A stretch of 64,000 bases of DNA from Lunularia cruciata. Lineage: Eukaryota; Streptophyta; Marchantiopsida; Lunulariales; Lunulariaceae. Below the pieces are notes generated by a model that did not search any database, had not been told where the DNA came from, and saw nothing but the letters and a program-made list of their open reading frames with translations. Positions within the stretch are counted from its first letter, which is position 1, and every line of letters begins with the position of its first letter. The stretch is taken from NCBI GenBank assembly GCA_948567375.1, contig OX419756.1:37586333-37650332 (forward strand), written 5' to 3'. Both the position numbers and the translations under genes were made by a program. Shown here one piece after another: positions 11,254-23,180 of the stretch.

Positions 11254-13493
11254 TTATCCCAATCCGATGTCTACCTCATCATTGGCTTCCAAACCCAATG
11301 ATCTTCTTAGTACTTCTCCTTCTTCGGGTATAGCTAATTCTACTAATTCCTTCACTAATTCTACTACTTCTACATTGGGAACTACAATTGAGCTCAGGGT
11401 TACTCCATCTACTGCTTTATCTCCTGACCCACTCTTCTCTAATGTGTCAAATAATAAGTCCAATGACACTTGTATTCCTACTTCTGCAACATTAGGTTTC
11501 TTCTCCATTGTCACACTATCCCAAATCTTTTCTAACTCCGAATTGACTAAATCTAATCTAAGACTAACATTGTTCTCTACGTCTAACATTTTCCTATCTA
11601 CTTGTTCTCTTAATCGAATCAATAAGGTATTCATGTCCACATCCTTGGCTTTCCTCTTCCAAGTTTCTTGCACAAGTAACTTCAACTCATGTAGGCGGGC
11701 TTCTTCCAATCTCCCTTCAGCCTCCGTGCTTAAGATTGCTCTTAACTTCCTTGCAACTTCCCCTATTGATTCCAATGCATATCCTCATGAGCACTCTACT
11801 TTCAACTCCTCACAATACATCTTCAACTCGTCTTCGTACTCCGCAGCAAGCATCTTCTTCTCCTCTGCCTTTCCGCGCTCTTGACAAGTTCTTGTAATCG
11901 TTCCTCTTCTTCTTGCTTGGCTGCCAACTCTCTCTACCATGCTTGATCTTTTGCAGCTGCACTCTTCTTCAAACTCTCCAACTTCTGCTCCATTACGATG
12001 GTGATCGCCTTCAAATGAACATTCTTGATGCGCACATCACTCACTTCCTCCTTCATCTTGTTGAGCCACATCGCCTGTTCAGTTAATTCTCCGGCTCGCC
12101 TCTGCAATTCTTTTTCTTTTACTTTGCAGCTTTCTTGTAGCATGGTCATAGTTTTCTTCATCAAACCGTCCTCCCTCCAAAGTCCTTCCACTTCCTATCT
12201 TCTTTGGACTTGTTGCTCCTGCAACTCGTTCACTTCACTCATCAAATACATCACTACCTGCAACTCGTTCATCCCCTTCTTGCAATCTTGGGGAATTACT
12301 TTCCTATGATCTTTTAGTATCTCCAGCAAGGGTGTGACCACCTTCATCAAATATGATATCCCGTCAAAGTTCTTTTCCTCTTCATTGCCGTCTTAATCTT
12401 GAGTCTTTTCCTCCGTCATCGGCTCCTTCATCCAAAGTTGCAATCTTTGTATCTTCATTGTTTCGGTACCTTCTTTGTCTTGGCCCCTTGAACTCGGCCC
12501 CGCGGGATTCTACTCTTTCTCTTCTGGTCTTGACTTGCTCACCACCATCACCTGACAAGCCTCACTGACTGCCACTGATTGCTGAACTTTTGGCTCCCCA
12601 TTGCTATCACTCCCCGACTCCTCACTTTTTAAGGTGAGCTCCTCTTCTTCGGATTCCTCCTCTTGTGACTTAGTTTCTTCCCCATACTCCGATCCCGATG
12701 ATGCATCTTTTACGATCTTTGCAGTCTTCAAAATCAGCCACCGAGTCTTCCTTTGCATGGGAGGCGACCTTGCTTCTTTGGGTTTGCTATGTTTCTTTGT
12801 CTTTGGACTGGTAATTTCTTTGACTTTCCACTATCCGGTCTTTGAGAAGTATTCATCATTTGCTCAAAGATGCAGCATATACTAGTGCTCTTCCTCGTCT
12901 GCTTCCCGTTGTAAATCTGGATGCATGTGAGACACCATACGATGATGCTCTTCTTTGGTCAGCAAGTTCAGTCCGATGTAGAAGTGTGGTGCAAACGGTG
13001 CAAAGTAATGCGGTGGCGAGCCCGTTCGCCAATTAACCACCATCTGTTGTGTTCGGTGGTGAAAGCACTTTGCCCAATTCACTGGAGCTCCTGCAAACAT
13101 TTGATGGAAGAATACGGCTTGCTGCATGTTCACGTAGGTGGTTTGTTCTGGCTTGAACATGGCCATCATCACTCCTACAATACTTCTCCTAATTGGGTCC
13201 CGATAGGACTCCACCTTGTAGCCATTCATAGTTCTTGGAGCAAAAAATGAGTTGGGGATCTCCGCCGTGTCCTCTGCAGCATCACACTTCCGATAGAAGG
13301 TGATCCCCGTCAGTTCTCTTGCTTCTCTCCCCAATACTAACTTCCAATCTGACTCAGTCCATCGAGGCGGATTGCCTCTCTTCCCTTCCACCTTGGGACC
13401 CTCCTCACAATTACTGGCAGTGATCTCTGCCATCACTCTCGAGAAACTGAAATTCCAGTTCCATGCTAAAAATGTAATATGAAGTCTAATCAA
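11254..13493 (-). pseudogene. R2 LTR-encoded protein (U3 ORF), 3' LTR copy
   Basis: Three open stretches (13493-12882, 12758-12510, 12191-11934) share one frame, and the last (11775-11254) is shifted. Together they suggest one protein of roughly 700-750 residues. The N-terminal part holds WTESDWKLVLGREAREL, YRDPIRRSIVGVMMAMFKPE and APVNWAKCFHH blocks. A distant likeness to the plant-transposon-associated domain found in env-position ORFs is possible. An acidic linker follows, then a charged coiled coil (EARLHELKLLVQE, then LRLDLVNSELEKI). The ORF is conserved in 28340-32577 and 62519-64000, and in part in 18201-20089. Function is unknown; no signal peptide or membrane segment is evident. Confidence 0.65.
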
Positions 13494-14135
13494 GACTTTG
13501 ATTCTAGCTACTACATCTACTCTTCAGATTGCAAAACCTCACACCGCCAGCGCATTGGCCACCTTCTTTGCCATGATCTGTTCTCTCATTCTACGATGTT
13601 GGAAGACGAGACACTCTAGACGAGACACTCTAGACGAGACGGGTTTTGGAAAATCTCACTCTCGATGGGCTTTTGGACACGCATTACTACACGATAACTA
13701 CTCAAAGGGATTGGAGATTTACTCAGAACATTCAACTTTTCCTTGTGCAGTCACAATTTTATATTACCCCAAATCGTAGTCATTCTTTAGTCAATTTTAG
13801 CTTCAAATTTCTCTCTTTTACGTGCAACTCCCAATCACTGTCAAGACATGCTTCTTCTGCCCCTGCCGTTTCTTGAAATGTACTTTCTTGCAACGTACCA
13901 AGGTCATTAAATGGTCTTTGTCTCTCTTGTGCCTTCCAATCCGAAGATGGTGATCTTGGACATTTTCCGTCATACTCCTCTTCTGAGTACCTCCATCATT
14001 GGATCCAATGTCATCTTCTTTGGGTGTCCTCCAAAGTTAGTTTCATCCATTCTTCATCCGTAATTTGACTTTCAATGCTTGCTTCTTCTCTTAAACACGA
14101 CTAAACATAGAAAAACAAAAAATATGGGTACCACA

Positions 14136-14150
14136 TACCCCCTCCCTCAA
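14136..14150 (-). other. R2a polypurine tract
   Basis: On the minus strand, TTGAGGGAGGGGGTA immediately precedes the LTR start TGTGGTACCC. It would prime plus-strand synthesis. This position shows that the LTR starts upstream of the U3 ORF rather than after it. Confidence 0.8.
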
Positions 14151-15499
14151 ATGTGAGCGTCCCCGCAAACATCGACAACAAGGTTTTTATACAAAGTTGG
14201 GTATGGGGTCCAATATTTTCTAACCCTCCAACTATTGACGCGAGTTGCAAAAGGATTACCATCCAGGTCTGCAAGTTGAATAGAACCATTTACATAGATG
14301 TGCATCACACGATACGGTCCCATCCACCTCAAATGCAATTTTCCTAGAAAAAATATGTGGTGATTATCATATAATAATACCAAGTCTCCCTCCTGAACAG
14401 CCACAAGTTTGATTCTTTTATCATGCTGAACCATCCGTTGTTCTTGAATTTCCTTTGTAGTTTGCATTGCATTGTCCCTTTTCTCTTCCAACCACATCAG
14501 TTGATGGATCCAAAGATCTTGGCTATCTTCCTCCGACAAACGTTCTTCACAAAGTACTCTATATGTCGGTACTTCAAACTCAACTGGTAATATGGGATGC
14601 AATCCGTATGTCAGGAAATAAGGAGTTTGCTTGGTAGTAATCTTTTCAGTTGTTCGATATGCCCACAACACTGCAGGTAACTTTGTATCCCAGTCCTATG
14701 CATAATTGAGTGTCACCTTATTCAAAATTTTACATAGCAATCCATTGGCTTTCTCCGTGAGTCCATTTGCTTTTGGGTTATAATGCGTGGTCTTCCAATG
14801 TTTAATTTGGAAGTATTTGGTTAACGCTTCCACCATCGAGTTCAAAAAATGAGTTCCTAATCCCAATTCCAGAGGACACCCATAATGGGAAATGATGTTT
14901 TGGAAGAAAAATTCTGCTATTGTCTCTGCATCATCTCTTTGTGTTGCCTCTGCTTCCACCATCTTGGTGGCATAATTGGTACATACTAAGATGTACCTCT
15001 TCCTTGTAACGCGGGTTACTGGTTGAATAGGTCCCACAAAATCAATACCCCATTTCTCAAATGGGGCCAGAGGCAAAATTGGTTTCAAAGGCCATTGGGA
15101 AGTCACCGTTGGTTTCCCTGTTCTTTGACAGGCATCACAACTCCGGATACGGGCATGAGTATCTTTATACATCGTAGGCCACCAATACCCTACCAAAAGA
15201 ATTTCCTTCACCGTATTTTTCAGGGCATAGTGTACCCCCCATGCTTCCGAGTGCAAGGATTCGATGACTCCTCCTACTTCGTATGCTTGCAGACATCTCC
15301 GAAGTACTTCATCTTTGCCTATTTTAAACAAAATGTTGTGTTTCAATTGGTACGGTCCCATTTTCCAAAGAAAGACTGCCCTTTGTTTTGGGTCCAGCCT
15401 CTCAAGACAATGGCACGTATGCAAATAGTGACATTTTGCCGCATACCGCGTACTTCGAACAACCATTAAATGATATTTCTTCATCAAGAAACCGATCAT
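14147..15499 (-). pseudogene. R2a integrase
   Basis: The zinc-binding part has H-x7-H and CDACQ (near VGYWWPTMYKDTHARIRSCDAC). The core has WGIDFVGP (first Asp). The second catalytic block reads GLGTHFLN, where gypsy integrases have an Asp before the G, so that residue is lost. The last acidic residue is kept in NPKANGLTEKANG. The C-terminal part (14671-14147) has a GPYRVMH block and ends without a chromodomain. One stop separates the two halves in the same frame. Integrase inserts element cDNA in the nucleus; this one would be inactive. Confidence 0.8.
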
Positions 15500-16070
15500 C
15501 GATTTCCAAATCTTGGTCTTGAGTTTCTAACCTGGATAAGAAGTCCGCATTTGAATGCAAAGCTCCCTTCCTTACTTGTATAGTGTATGTGAATTCTTGT
15601 AACAACAAGATCCATCGTGCAATTTGCCCGGACAAATCTGCCTTCTTGACCAAGTATTGCAGTGCATAATGGTCCACATAGAAGACAAATTCGTATCCCA
15701 ACAGGTAGTGGCAAAATTTCTTGCAAGCATACACCATTCCGAGTGCTTCTCTTTCAATCGTTGAATAGTTCTTTTCAAAAACTAAAAGTTGTCGGCTGGC
15801 ATAATACACCGAGTAGTCCTTTTTCTTCTCGTCCTCCTGACTTAAGACAACTCCAATGGCCATGGATGAAGTGTCCACGTATACATGAAAAGGGACGTCC
15901 CAATTTGGGGCCCTCATGACAAGTGCTTCAACCAATTTCTTCTTCAACGCCTGGAAAGCTTCTTCTTGATTTGCTTCCCACAGATAATCTTCAGATTTCT
16001 TCAAGTGGTGTGGTAAGTGGTGCAGCAAGCACCACATAATTTGATGCAAAGCGTCTGTAGTATCCAACAT
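15500..16070 (-). pseudogene. R2a RNase H
   Basis: The reading has VVLSQEDEKKKDYSVYYASRQL, then NYSTIEREALGMVYACKKFCHYLLG and FYVDHYALQYLV, the usual RNase H order of Ty3/gypsy pol. It follows RT after a frame change and runs into integrase at about 15500. It would degrade the RNA strand during reverse transcription. Confidence 0.8.
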
Positions 16071-17118
16071 GTCCTAAGAAGGCTCTCAGCTCCTGGATGT
16101 TCTTCGGGGATTCCAAAGCTGCAATTACTTTGACCTTCTCGACATCAACTTCAATACCTTAGCTTGACACCCGATGCCCCAGAAGAATTCCCTCCTTCAT
16201 TGTGAAGAAGCATTTCTCCGGGTGTAATGACAAGCCAGCAAAACAACACCTTTCAAAAGTTTGGCAAAGGTAATCTAAATGTACATCTCTTTGCCCAAAC
16301 ACACAAAAATCATCAATGAAGACTTCCACATATTTGCACGGAAAATCTTTGAATATTGAGCTCATCATCCACTGGAAAGTAGCAGGAGCATTACACAACC
16401 CAAAGGGCATTTGATTGTAAGCAAAAGTGCCCCAATTGGTTGTGAATGTGGTTTTATCCTTGTCTTCTTCTCAAATGGATACTTGATTGTACCCTGAAAA
16501 TCCATCAAGAAAACTATAACATGAATGACCAGCTACTTGGTCCAGAATTGTATCTGTAAATGGTAAAGGATGATGATCCTTTCTGGTGATTGCATTCAAT
16601 TTGCAAAAATCTTGGCACACTTGAATTTTCCTTGTCTTCTTCTTTGGAACGATGACAATGGGGGAAACCCACTCACTGCTTAGAACAGGGAAAATTATTC
16701 CGGCCCCTAAGTACTTATCAATTTCATCTTTTACCAAGAGGGAGTACTTTGGGTTCAGGCAGTATTGTCTTTGCTGAACCGGAACTGCACCTTCCACCAG
16801 ATCAATCCTGTGCTCTCCAAATTCTTGTGGAATCCTTGGCATTTGATCAATAGACCAGGCAAATACATCCTGGAATTCTATAAACAGGGCAGTGTATCCT
16901 GCCAACTCCTCTGCGGTGACTGTCTTTGAAATCTTCAAAATCTTTTCTTCAGTCAAGACCACATCTTGACAGTCATCGGGGTTAGTGACACCTTCTACGT
17001 GACTTACTCGGCTCAATCCAAGACATACTGCTGTCAAACCCCCTTCCTCCAAGTCTTGTTCACTCGAGGCGATGTCGTATGGGTCTTCATCTTTGACCTC
17101 TACCTCGTAGCATTCCAA
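16071..17118 (-). pseudogene. R2a reverse transcriptase
   Basis: Upstream fingers read SSEWVSPIVIVPKKKTRKIQ and HPLPFTDTILDQVAGHSCYSFLDGFSGYNQ, followed by a stop near 16473. Palm sequence resumes with MPFGLCNAPATFQWMMSSIF and the active site VFIDDFCVFG (around 16320-16290). The FIDDF variant is close to the FMDDF of Athila-type elements. At least two frame breaks occur. An N-terminal connector (AWSIDQMPRIPQEFGEHRIDLVEGA) lies at about 16860-16780. Confidence 0.85.
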
Positions 17119-17369
17119 ATAATTAACTTGGACGTTGTCTTTGGATCCTTAGAAGACGAAGACAATGAATCTTTGGATTCATCCTTGTCTTCTGACGAAG
17201 TAGTTTCCCCAAGATGAGGAACCTTCATCCAACTCACCATCACCAGCTTTTGTTCTTTAGATGAAATGTCTTTAAATCATAATTTTTGCTGGTGCCAATC
17301 CACCATGACCTGGGCACTATACAACCAGGGTCTCCCGATCAAGAGAGGGTAGCCAGTTTTAATTACTGG

Positions 17370-18200
17370 TCATAACACAATGTAATTTAATTTGAAGAGC
17401 ACCCCTCCTATAATTGTAGTGATATTCGACAGCATGCCCAAGAGCCGTCTCCTGGTTTGATCCGCAAACTTCAGAATTTGGGGTGTTGGTTCAAACGTTG
17501 TGTACCCCAGTCGATGTGCAGTGTCTTCTGTCATGACATTCACACCTGACCCCAAATCAATGGGTATGGATGTAATCATGCAGCCTGCTATCTCCACATC
17601 CACCTCGGGAGATCCCAAATCCTCCTGTTCAATACAATAAATTGCAGGCAAGTCTTTCTTGGTCATTGCCCTTACTTTCTTGAGGGCTGAACTCAGCTGC
17701 TTTTTATAAAGCTTATTGTCCTCCCATAATTGTTTAAATGTGACATTTGTGCTTGTTGATGCCATATTTGCCACAATATCATACTGTGGGACTCCCCCTA
17801 ATTTCACGAGCTTTGTCTTTGGCTTTGGTTCTAAATTATTTGCTTGTTCAAAGCAAACTTTGGGATGCTTGAGAATGGTAACCGGGGTGCGTAGGTGCTT
17901 GATCCAATGATCATCAGGTTGACCAACTTTGGCTTGGATCAAGTCTTTTACGTCAGACCTGATATCCGCCAAAAATACTAGAGGTTGTGTGTCTTCGTAT
18001 TTTCCTCCAAACTCATATCTCGCGTGCGTAGTACTACTTCCTTAATTTCTTTCTGCAAGGCTTTTGTTTTAGCTTTTGCTAGGACCTTTTCCTCCTTCAC
18101 AGAAAGGATAGCTTTTGGTCGCAGTCTCTTTATTTTCTGTGAGGAAGACGACGTAGTACGTGCTTCTTTAGAAGCTTGATTCTTCCTCTCCGCGCGAGTT
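17370..18200 (-). pseudogene. R2a gag end and aspartic protease
   Basis: A lysine-rich linker (18200-17978) is followed in another frame by protease: CMITSIPIDLGSGVNVMTEDTAHRLGY. The usual DxGS active site reads DLGSG. The linker continues across the inserted solo LTR into 20090-20238. The protease is of the type seen in plant Athila/Tat elements and would release Gag and Pol products. Confidence 0.7.
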
Positions 18201-20089
18201 GTGGTACCCACATTTTTCATTTTGGATGAGTTTTGAAGAAGAAGTGCCTTGCTGAAACCAAATTGAAACCAAATGGAGAAGAAATGAAGGGAAACTTATG
18301 TTTTGATCAGACCCGAGGAAGTCGACTTCATGTTAGAGGAAGAAGGACTCGGATTGGATCAAACCCAAAGAAGTTTACTTTGTGTCAGAGGAGGAAAAAA
18401 AACTCGGATCAGATGTTGAAGGAGTGCAAACCCGAAGGACAAATAAAAGTTGGAGGTCAGGATTCTTGCGGGGGCCATATCTAAGTGATGACAAGTCCAA
18501 ATCAAGCGTGCTATATTTTGTTGGAAGCGTCTCGTCTGGGGCTTCCATTGCTACCAAAATCTCAAAGTTTAAAGGTCTGTAAAAGAAGTTACAAGCATTT
18601 GAAGTTTCTGGAGTAGATGTACTTCGGGTCAAAGTGTCTTTGGGTCAATGTGACTTCGGACTTCGTACTTCGAGTCTAAGACTTCGCCTCAAGACTTAGA
18701 TGACCGACTAAATCCGAGGAAGTCGGACCTCAGAGTGCAGTGAAGGTGACTTCAGGAGTTTTGCCAGAGGGATCAGAGGAAGTTAGAGCAGGGAAAGAAG
18801 ATAGTTAGGATACCCATGACTTCAATTTCAATTCTGATTGAAGATATGATAGAAATTGAAGGAGAAGTAGCAATAGTGAATAAACTTGAACTGCAAGATC
18901 AGACAATAAGTGTCTTAGGGTCAGTAATATGAGTGATTAAGGGAAAGTGGGTTACCAATTGAAGGTGTAGATAGTGTATTCATGCTTTCAATTACAATTC
19001 TTGATGATGACACAGTAGAATTAGCAAAAGAATTGATAATAGTTAGACCCGAAGTAAGAGAGATAAGAGTACAAATGTCTTTGGAGATACCGGTGGAGAC
19101 ATTAGAGAAGAGTGGGTCAGTAGATAAGGAGTTAGACAGATTACTTGATAGTGGAATTTCAGATCATGAAAGAGAATTACTAGATCTGGTAGAAGATGTA
19201 GGAGTTGTGAAACCCGAGGAAAATGTAGTAGGAAGTAAGATTACTTCGGGTCCGGGTTTGAAAGCCGAGGAAGAAGTAGACATCGGATCGGAGTAGTAAC
19301 AGATTTGAGATTTGAAGGGGCAGATATGAAGAGGTGCATTGTCATTTTGGACCTGCAGGTTAGAAGAGTTGTTGTAGAACGGTATAGTTGTTAGAATTGC
19401 CGATTGATTCACTATTTAAGAGTGGCATTCGCAGGAAATTGTTGTTTAATGCTCATTATTTCTGAGAATAGATAAAGCAAAGTGTTGTGAAGCAGTGCTC
19501 GTCGCTTGAGCTTGATTCCGAGTATCAATTTTGCGATTGTGTTTGTGAATGTTTACAGAAATTCAAAGTGCAAGTCAGAGTGTTTGTTGGATGTTGGATT
19601 CCATAGCCTTGATCTTCATTCTGTGTGTTTGATCCTGAGTGAAGTGCAATCAAAGCAATGCCTTGACAGATCTGAGAGGAATTGTAGTGTTGGTAGTATT
19701 CTGCATTTGTGAGTGTAGTGCAAGGTTGATGTGAAGCAATTTTAATCAAGGAAGTTGTGCCTTCAGTGGAGGGGTGGAACACAATTCTGAGGCAAAGTCA
19801 TTTTGCAGTGAAGTGCCCATTTTTGGGAGAGCCTGAATCATCACAATCAAGATTGTTTGGAAAGATCTGATGGATTTGTGATTAGGGAGTGTGAATTTGT
19901 GACAAGACTGCGAGTCAGTGCTTGTTATTCTCTTCTGGGTGTGGTTTCTACCTAAGAGACTAAAGAAGAACTCAAGAAGAACTACATTGTTACTTTGCTT
20001 CGTATTTGGACATTTTTGACTCGTATCTCTACGGGAACGAACTTTACTTACCCGATTATCGCAAAAGTGATATTTGCCGGGTTGTCACA
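18201..20089 (+). mobile_element. R2b, solo R2-family LTR inside R2a pol
   Basis: It starts TGTGGTACCC and ends GGTTGTCACA, in the orientation opposite to R2a, with target duplications cgagt (18196-18200) and caagt (20090-20094). At 1.89 kb it is about half the R2a LTR length, having lost much of the U3 ORF. It keeps the end of the coiled-coil ORF (18982-19296, ending VDIGSE) and the TATTTAAG box (19413-19420). No primer site follows, so it is a solo LTR. Confidence 0.8.
18982..19296 (+). pseudogene. R2 LTR ORF C-terminal remnant
   Basis: The 104-residue reading matches the end of the U3 ORF in the other R2 LTRs. It has VELAKELI, then SLEIPVETLEKSGSVDKELD and the end EEEVDIGSE. The conserved terminal residues in an otherwise diverged, shortened LTR suggest the coding sequence was under constraint before decay. 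Function is unknown. Confidence 0.55.
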
Positions 20090-20238
20090 CAAGTTTCTAC
20101 CTTCAAAATTTAGAGGTCCGGCCAATCTCCCTCTAATGCTGGACTCCCTTCTTGAGGCCTCTCTTACTCAAGTGTGATACAATTTACATTAGTGTCTCCC
20201 TTTGCCTAGAGCACATCACGCTCGGCAGGAGTCTAAAC
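20090..20238 (-). pseudogene. R2a internal fragment between R2b and R1b
   Basis: These 149 bases lie between the end of solo LTR R2b and the R1b LTR. By position they are R2a gag-pro linker sequence. Joined across R2b they lead into the R2a linker frame, with one stop. No domain is visible. Confidence 0.5.
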
Positions 20239-20930
20239 TGTGAGCCGGCCTGTCTCTCACTCAGGATGAACCTCTGATGGCTATTATGGTAGCACACCAT
20301 GGACTAAGAAGGCAAGGAATCCCAACTCCATCATACTCCTCCAAGGCTAACACTCCAAGACTCAAGACATTGCTCACTAGAGAACTCAATGAGAGAGAGA
20401 TAGTTGCAAATGAAAGGATGATGAGTACCTCCTCACCCCTTGTTTATATACTTGTGAAATAGTTACGTACCAAAGTTACTAATTACCGTAGTAACTCAAG
20501 TTACTAGACTAAAAGTCAAGTAAAGTCAAAAAGTAGAAATGAATATCCATTCACATGGGCATATTCCCCTAAGCATGTGGTCTTATCTTGACCCAACCAC
20601 TAAGTCAAGGATTCCTTCACATGGGCTATCCTTGGACTAAAGAAGAATCCAAAACAAAAAAGCTTTTGGGCCCAAGAGTTCTCAACTCTTTCCTCAAAGC
20701 CAAACACCTAGGAATAATACCAAGTCAACACACTAAAATCCAAAATAGTGATGCTCATCTTTTCTACTTCCTCTAAAGTAAGGTCTCCTCTATCTTAGCT
20801 ATGACTAACTTTAGCTAACCATGACTAATATAGAACCATCCTTTATCTCTATATAAATCATATCTCTTAAGTACTTGTAATACCAAGCTAAATATCACAA
20901 TACCACACACATGCACAAATGGGTGTTACA
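20239..20930 (-). repeat. R1b 3' LTR
   Basis: A 692 bp R1 LTR with TGTGAGCCGG and GGGTGTTACA ends. On the internal side (20931-20943) the minus strand reads GTCTGGGAGTAAA, the matching tract of R1d being CCAAGGGTAAA at 38701-38711. Confidence 0.9.
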
Positions 20931-21018
20931 TTTACTCCCAGACTAAGTTTTCACTTTGTCCTCAAAGTGAAGGTCTCTCTACCTTCTATGGTACATCTTC
21001 AACTTATCATGGTTAATC

Positions 21019-22374
21019 CTATTCTGAATTCTCTACCTCAAAGATAAATCCCACCCATTCTGAATTCTCTACCTCAAAGATAAATCCAGCCTCCTTGAGC
21101 TTATCAATCTCCTCCTTCACAACCAAAGATATTGGTGGGCTAATGCGACATTGTTTTTGGCGGAATGGTCTTGCATGTGACTCCACCTCTATCTTGTGCT
21201 CCTCCAAGGTGACTTCCTTCAAATCCTTGCAACTAAAAGCAAACACATGGATGAACTTGCGGAAAATCTCCTCAAATCTCACCTTCTCCTCCTTGGTAAC
21301 ATTTGGGCCATACTTGAGGGTAGATAACCTCCTCTCTACCTCCTCAAGTGTCAATGGTGATTTGTCTGGGTCCTTCAAAACCTCTGGCTTAGGTGCAAAA
21401 TCCATAGCACACAAGGGATACACATCTGAATCAGATTCAGATTCATCCTCCTCCGTGGAAGTCTCCTCCTCCATGCTTGTGTCCACACCTAAACCTCCTT
21501 CTTCAAAATTTGATTCCCAATAATCAGAAGATGGTGTATCTGAGTGTGAAGTGTTGGTGGTGATAGTCACAAGAACTGTGACTCTAAGGTTTGATGGCCC
21601 AATCCTCAAGTACCCTTTGTGCCATCGATCAGTTGTGCGTGCTGCTCTCAACCATGGCCTCCCAAGAAGTAGGTCATAGCTTGAATCCTTCAAGACTTGG
21701 AAAGTCATGAGATTTTGAACTCCCATAACTGAAACTACCACTTTATCCATCACTCCTACTGGTCGAACTTGTTGCTTGTTTGCCAAGCTCACCACAAATG
21801 TTGAAGGTCTTGAGGGAATCATACCCAACTTCTTCATCAACCTTTTTGACATGGCATTTACTGCTGATCCTCCATCAACCAATGCATCCTTGATGTTGTG
21901 ACCATTCACTCTCACATCAATCTTGGAGGCATATTCACAAGCCTCCCATGGTGCTGGCTTGGCATCCACCACCCCCATTGATACTGGAACTTTTGCCTTC
22001 TTCTTCTTCTTGCTCCTTGTAGAACTCAAACCACCTCTAAGCTCCTTTCTCAAGGTAGGGTTCAAAGCAATTAATTGGCCCACTATGATGTTAGCCTTGT
22101 GACTACCAACATCCTCCAACACATTGTAGTTCCATTGTTGCTTTGAGATCAAGAAGTCCTCCATCCCCAACTTCTTCCTTGGAGTCTTTGTTGTTGATGG
22201 TGTTGAGGTGTGAGTGCTCCTAGTAGACATAGGCGTATCCTTGCTTGGAGTGAATCCTTGAGAAGAGTGAACATCCTCTGCAAAACGAGCTCTCTTCTTC
22301 TCTTGTGCCAAAAGCTCCAAATTGAGACCCTTGGAGTTTGAGCACTCTCCCTTCTCATACTTGCTCTCAACCAC
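21019..22374 (-). pseudogene. R1b protease with start of RT
   Basis: The 451-residue frame holds a linker, then protease with DALVDGGSAVNAMSKRLMKKL and a later YDLLLGRPWLRA block. DGGS replaces the usual DSGS/DTGA. A serine/glutamate-rich linker leads to the RT N-terminus (VEKEEIDKLKEAGFIF-type), where the deletion junction lies. A 31-32 bp direct repeat (about 21021-21051 and 21058-21087) marks it and repeats the GFIFEVENSE codons. The frame is open, but the RT catalytic core is absent. Confidence 0.75.
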
Positions 22375-22444
22375 ATCTATGGATGCTATCTCCTTACCTT
22401 TGTTTGGATTAGGAGCTACTTGGGTTTCACTACCTCCCTCTTTC

Positions 22445-23180
22445 TATAATACCAAGAGCTAGCCATATGATCTAGATGTGAAATTCGGTTTGGTAACATC
22501 TAGAATGATGTTATACATGATGGTGGAAATAGATCAGATAGAAGTATCACCAAAAGAGTACTTCTACTAATAGGGCAGAAACCAAAATAGACTTGAGAAC
22601 CTTAGAACCAATAGCTAGACATATGATTTAAAGGTGAGAATTGGTTTGGTAACATCTGGAAGGATGTTACACATGATGGACTTAACAGATCAGAAAGAGG
22701 TTTCACCAAAAGGGGACTTCTACTAATAGAGTAGGAACCAAAATATGCCTGAAATCTTTGAAGGCAATTTCGGAGACCTAAACGGATGAATTAGGCCTCA
22801 AAATTGTGCTAGTCAATGCCCCCAAATTGAGGAAAGGCTGGGCTTCCCTCCCCCTACTTTGTCTTGTCGAGAGCTTTCCAATGGTACCTTACGTGATTCT
22901 GAGATTCCTACATGAAGATTCCCTAAAAGATTCCCTCCGGTCAAAGCTTGTTTGACCAACCAGATAGGACCTAGACCAGACATGTCACCCATCCAAGTAA
23001 GTAATCCAAGGGTGGAGCTTGCTGACATGTCACCTATGTGTGTTCCTAATCCTATGGTGGAGCTTCCTTGGCGGAGATCCTCTTTGTCTATATAATAAAG
23101 AGAAGGTGCTCCCTTGGGGCATCAATTGTTTGAGTGTGAAATTTGTGTTTTCTCTTTTCTCTTGTCCTTAGAATATTACA
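22445..23180 (-). mobile_element. R4 solo LTR in R1b
   Basis: This 736 bp repeat is the inverse of 41131-41867. Ends read TATAATACC (the other copy implies TGTAATACC) and AATATTACA. Flanks ctttc (22440-22444) and cttcc (23181-23185) differ at one base. No internal coding region is present. It interrupts R1b between the gag knuckle and the protease. Confidence 0.85.

Larger units (their letters stand above)
10457..14135 (-). repeat. R2a 3' LTR, 3.68 kb, ORF-bearing
   Basis: On the minus strand it begins TGTGGTACCC right after a GGGAGGGGGTA tract and ends GGTTGTCACA. It is collinear with 28340-32577 once the inserted R1 solo LTR there is removed. Most of it upstream of the TATA-like box is occupied by a long degenerate ORF on the element sense strand. 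Confidence 0.9.
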
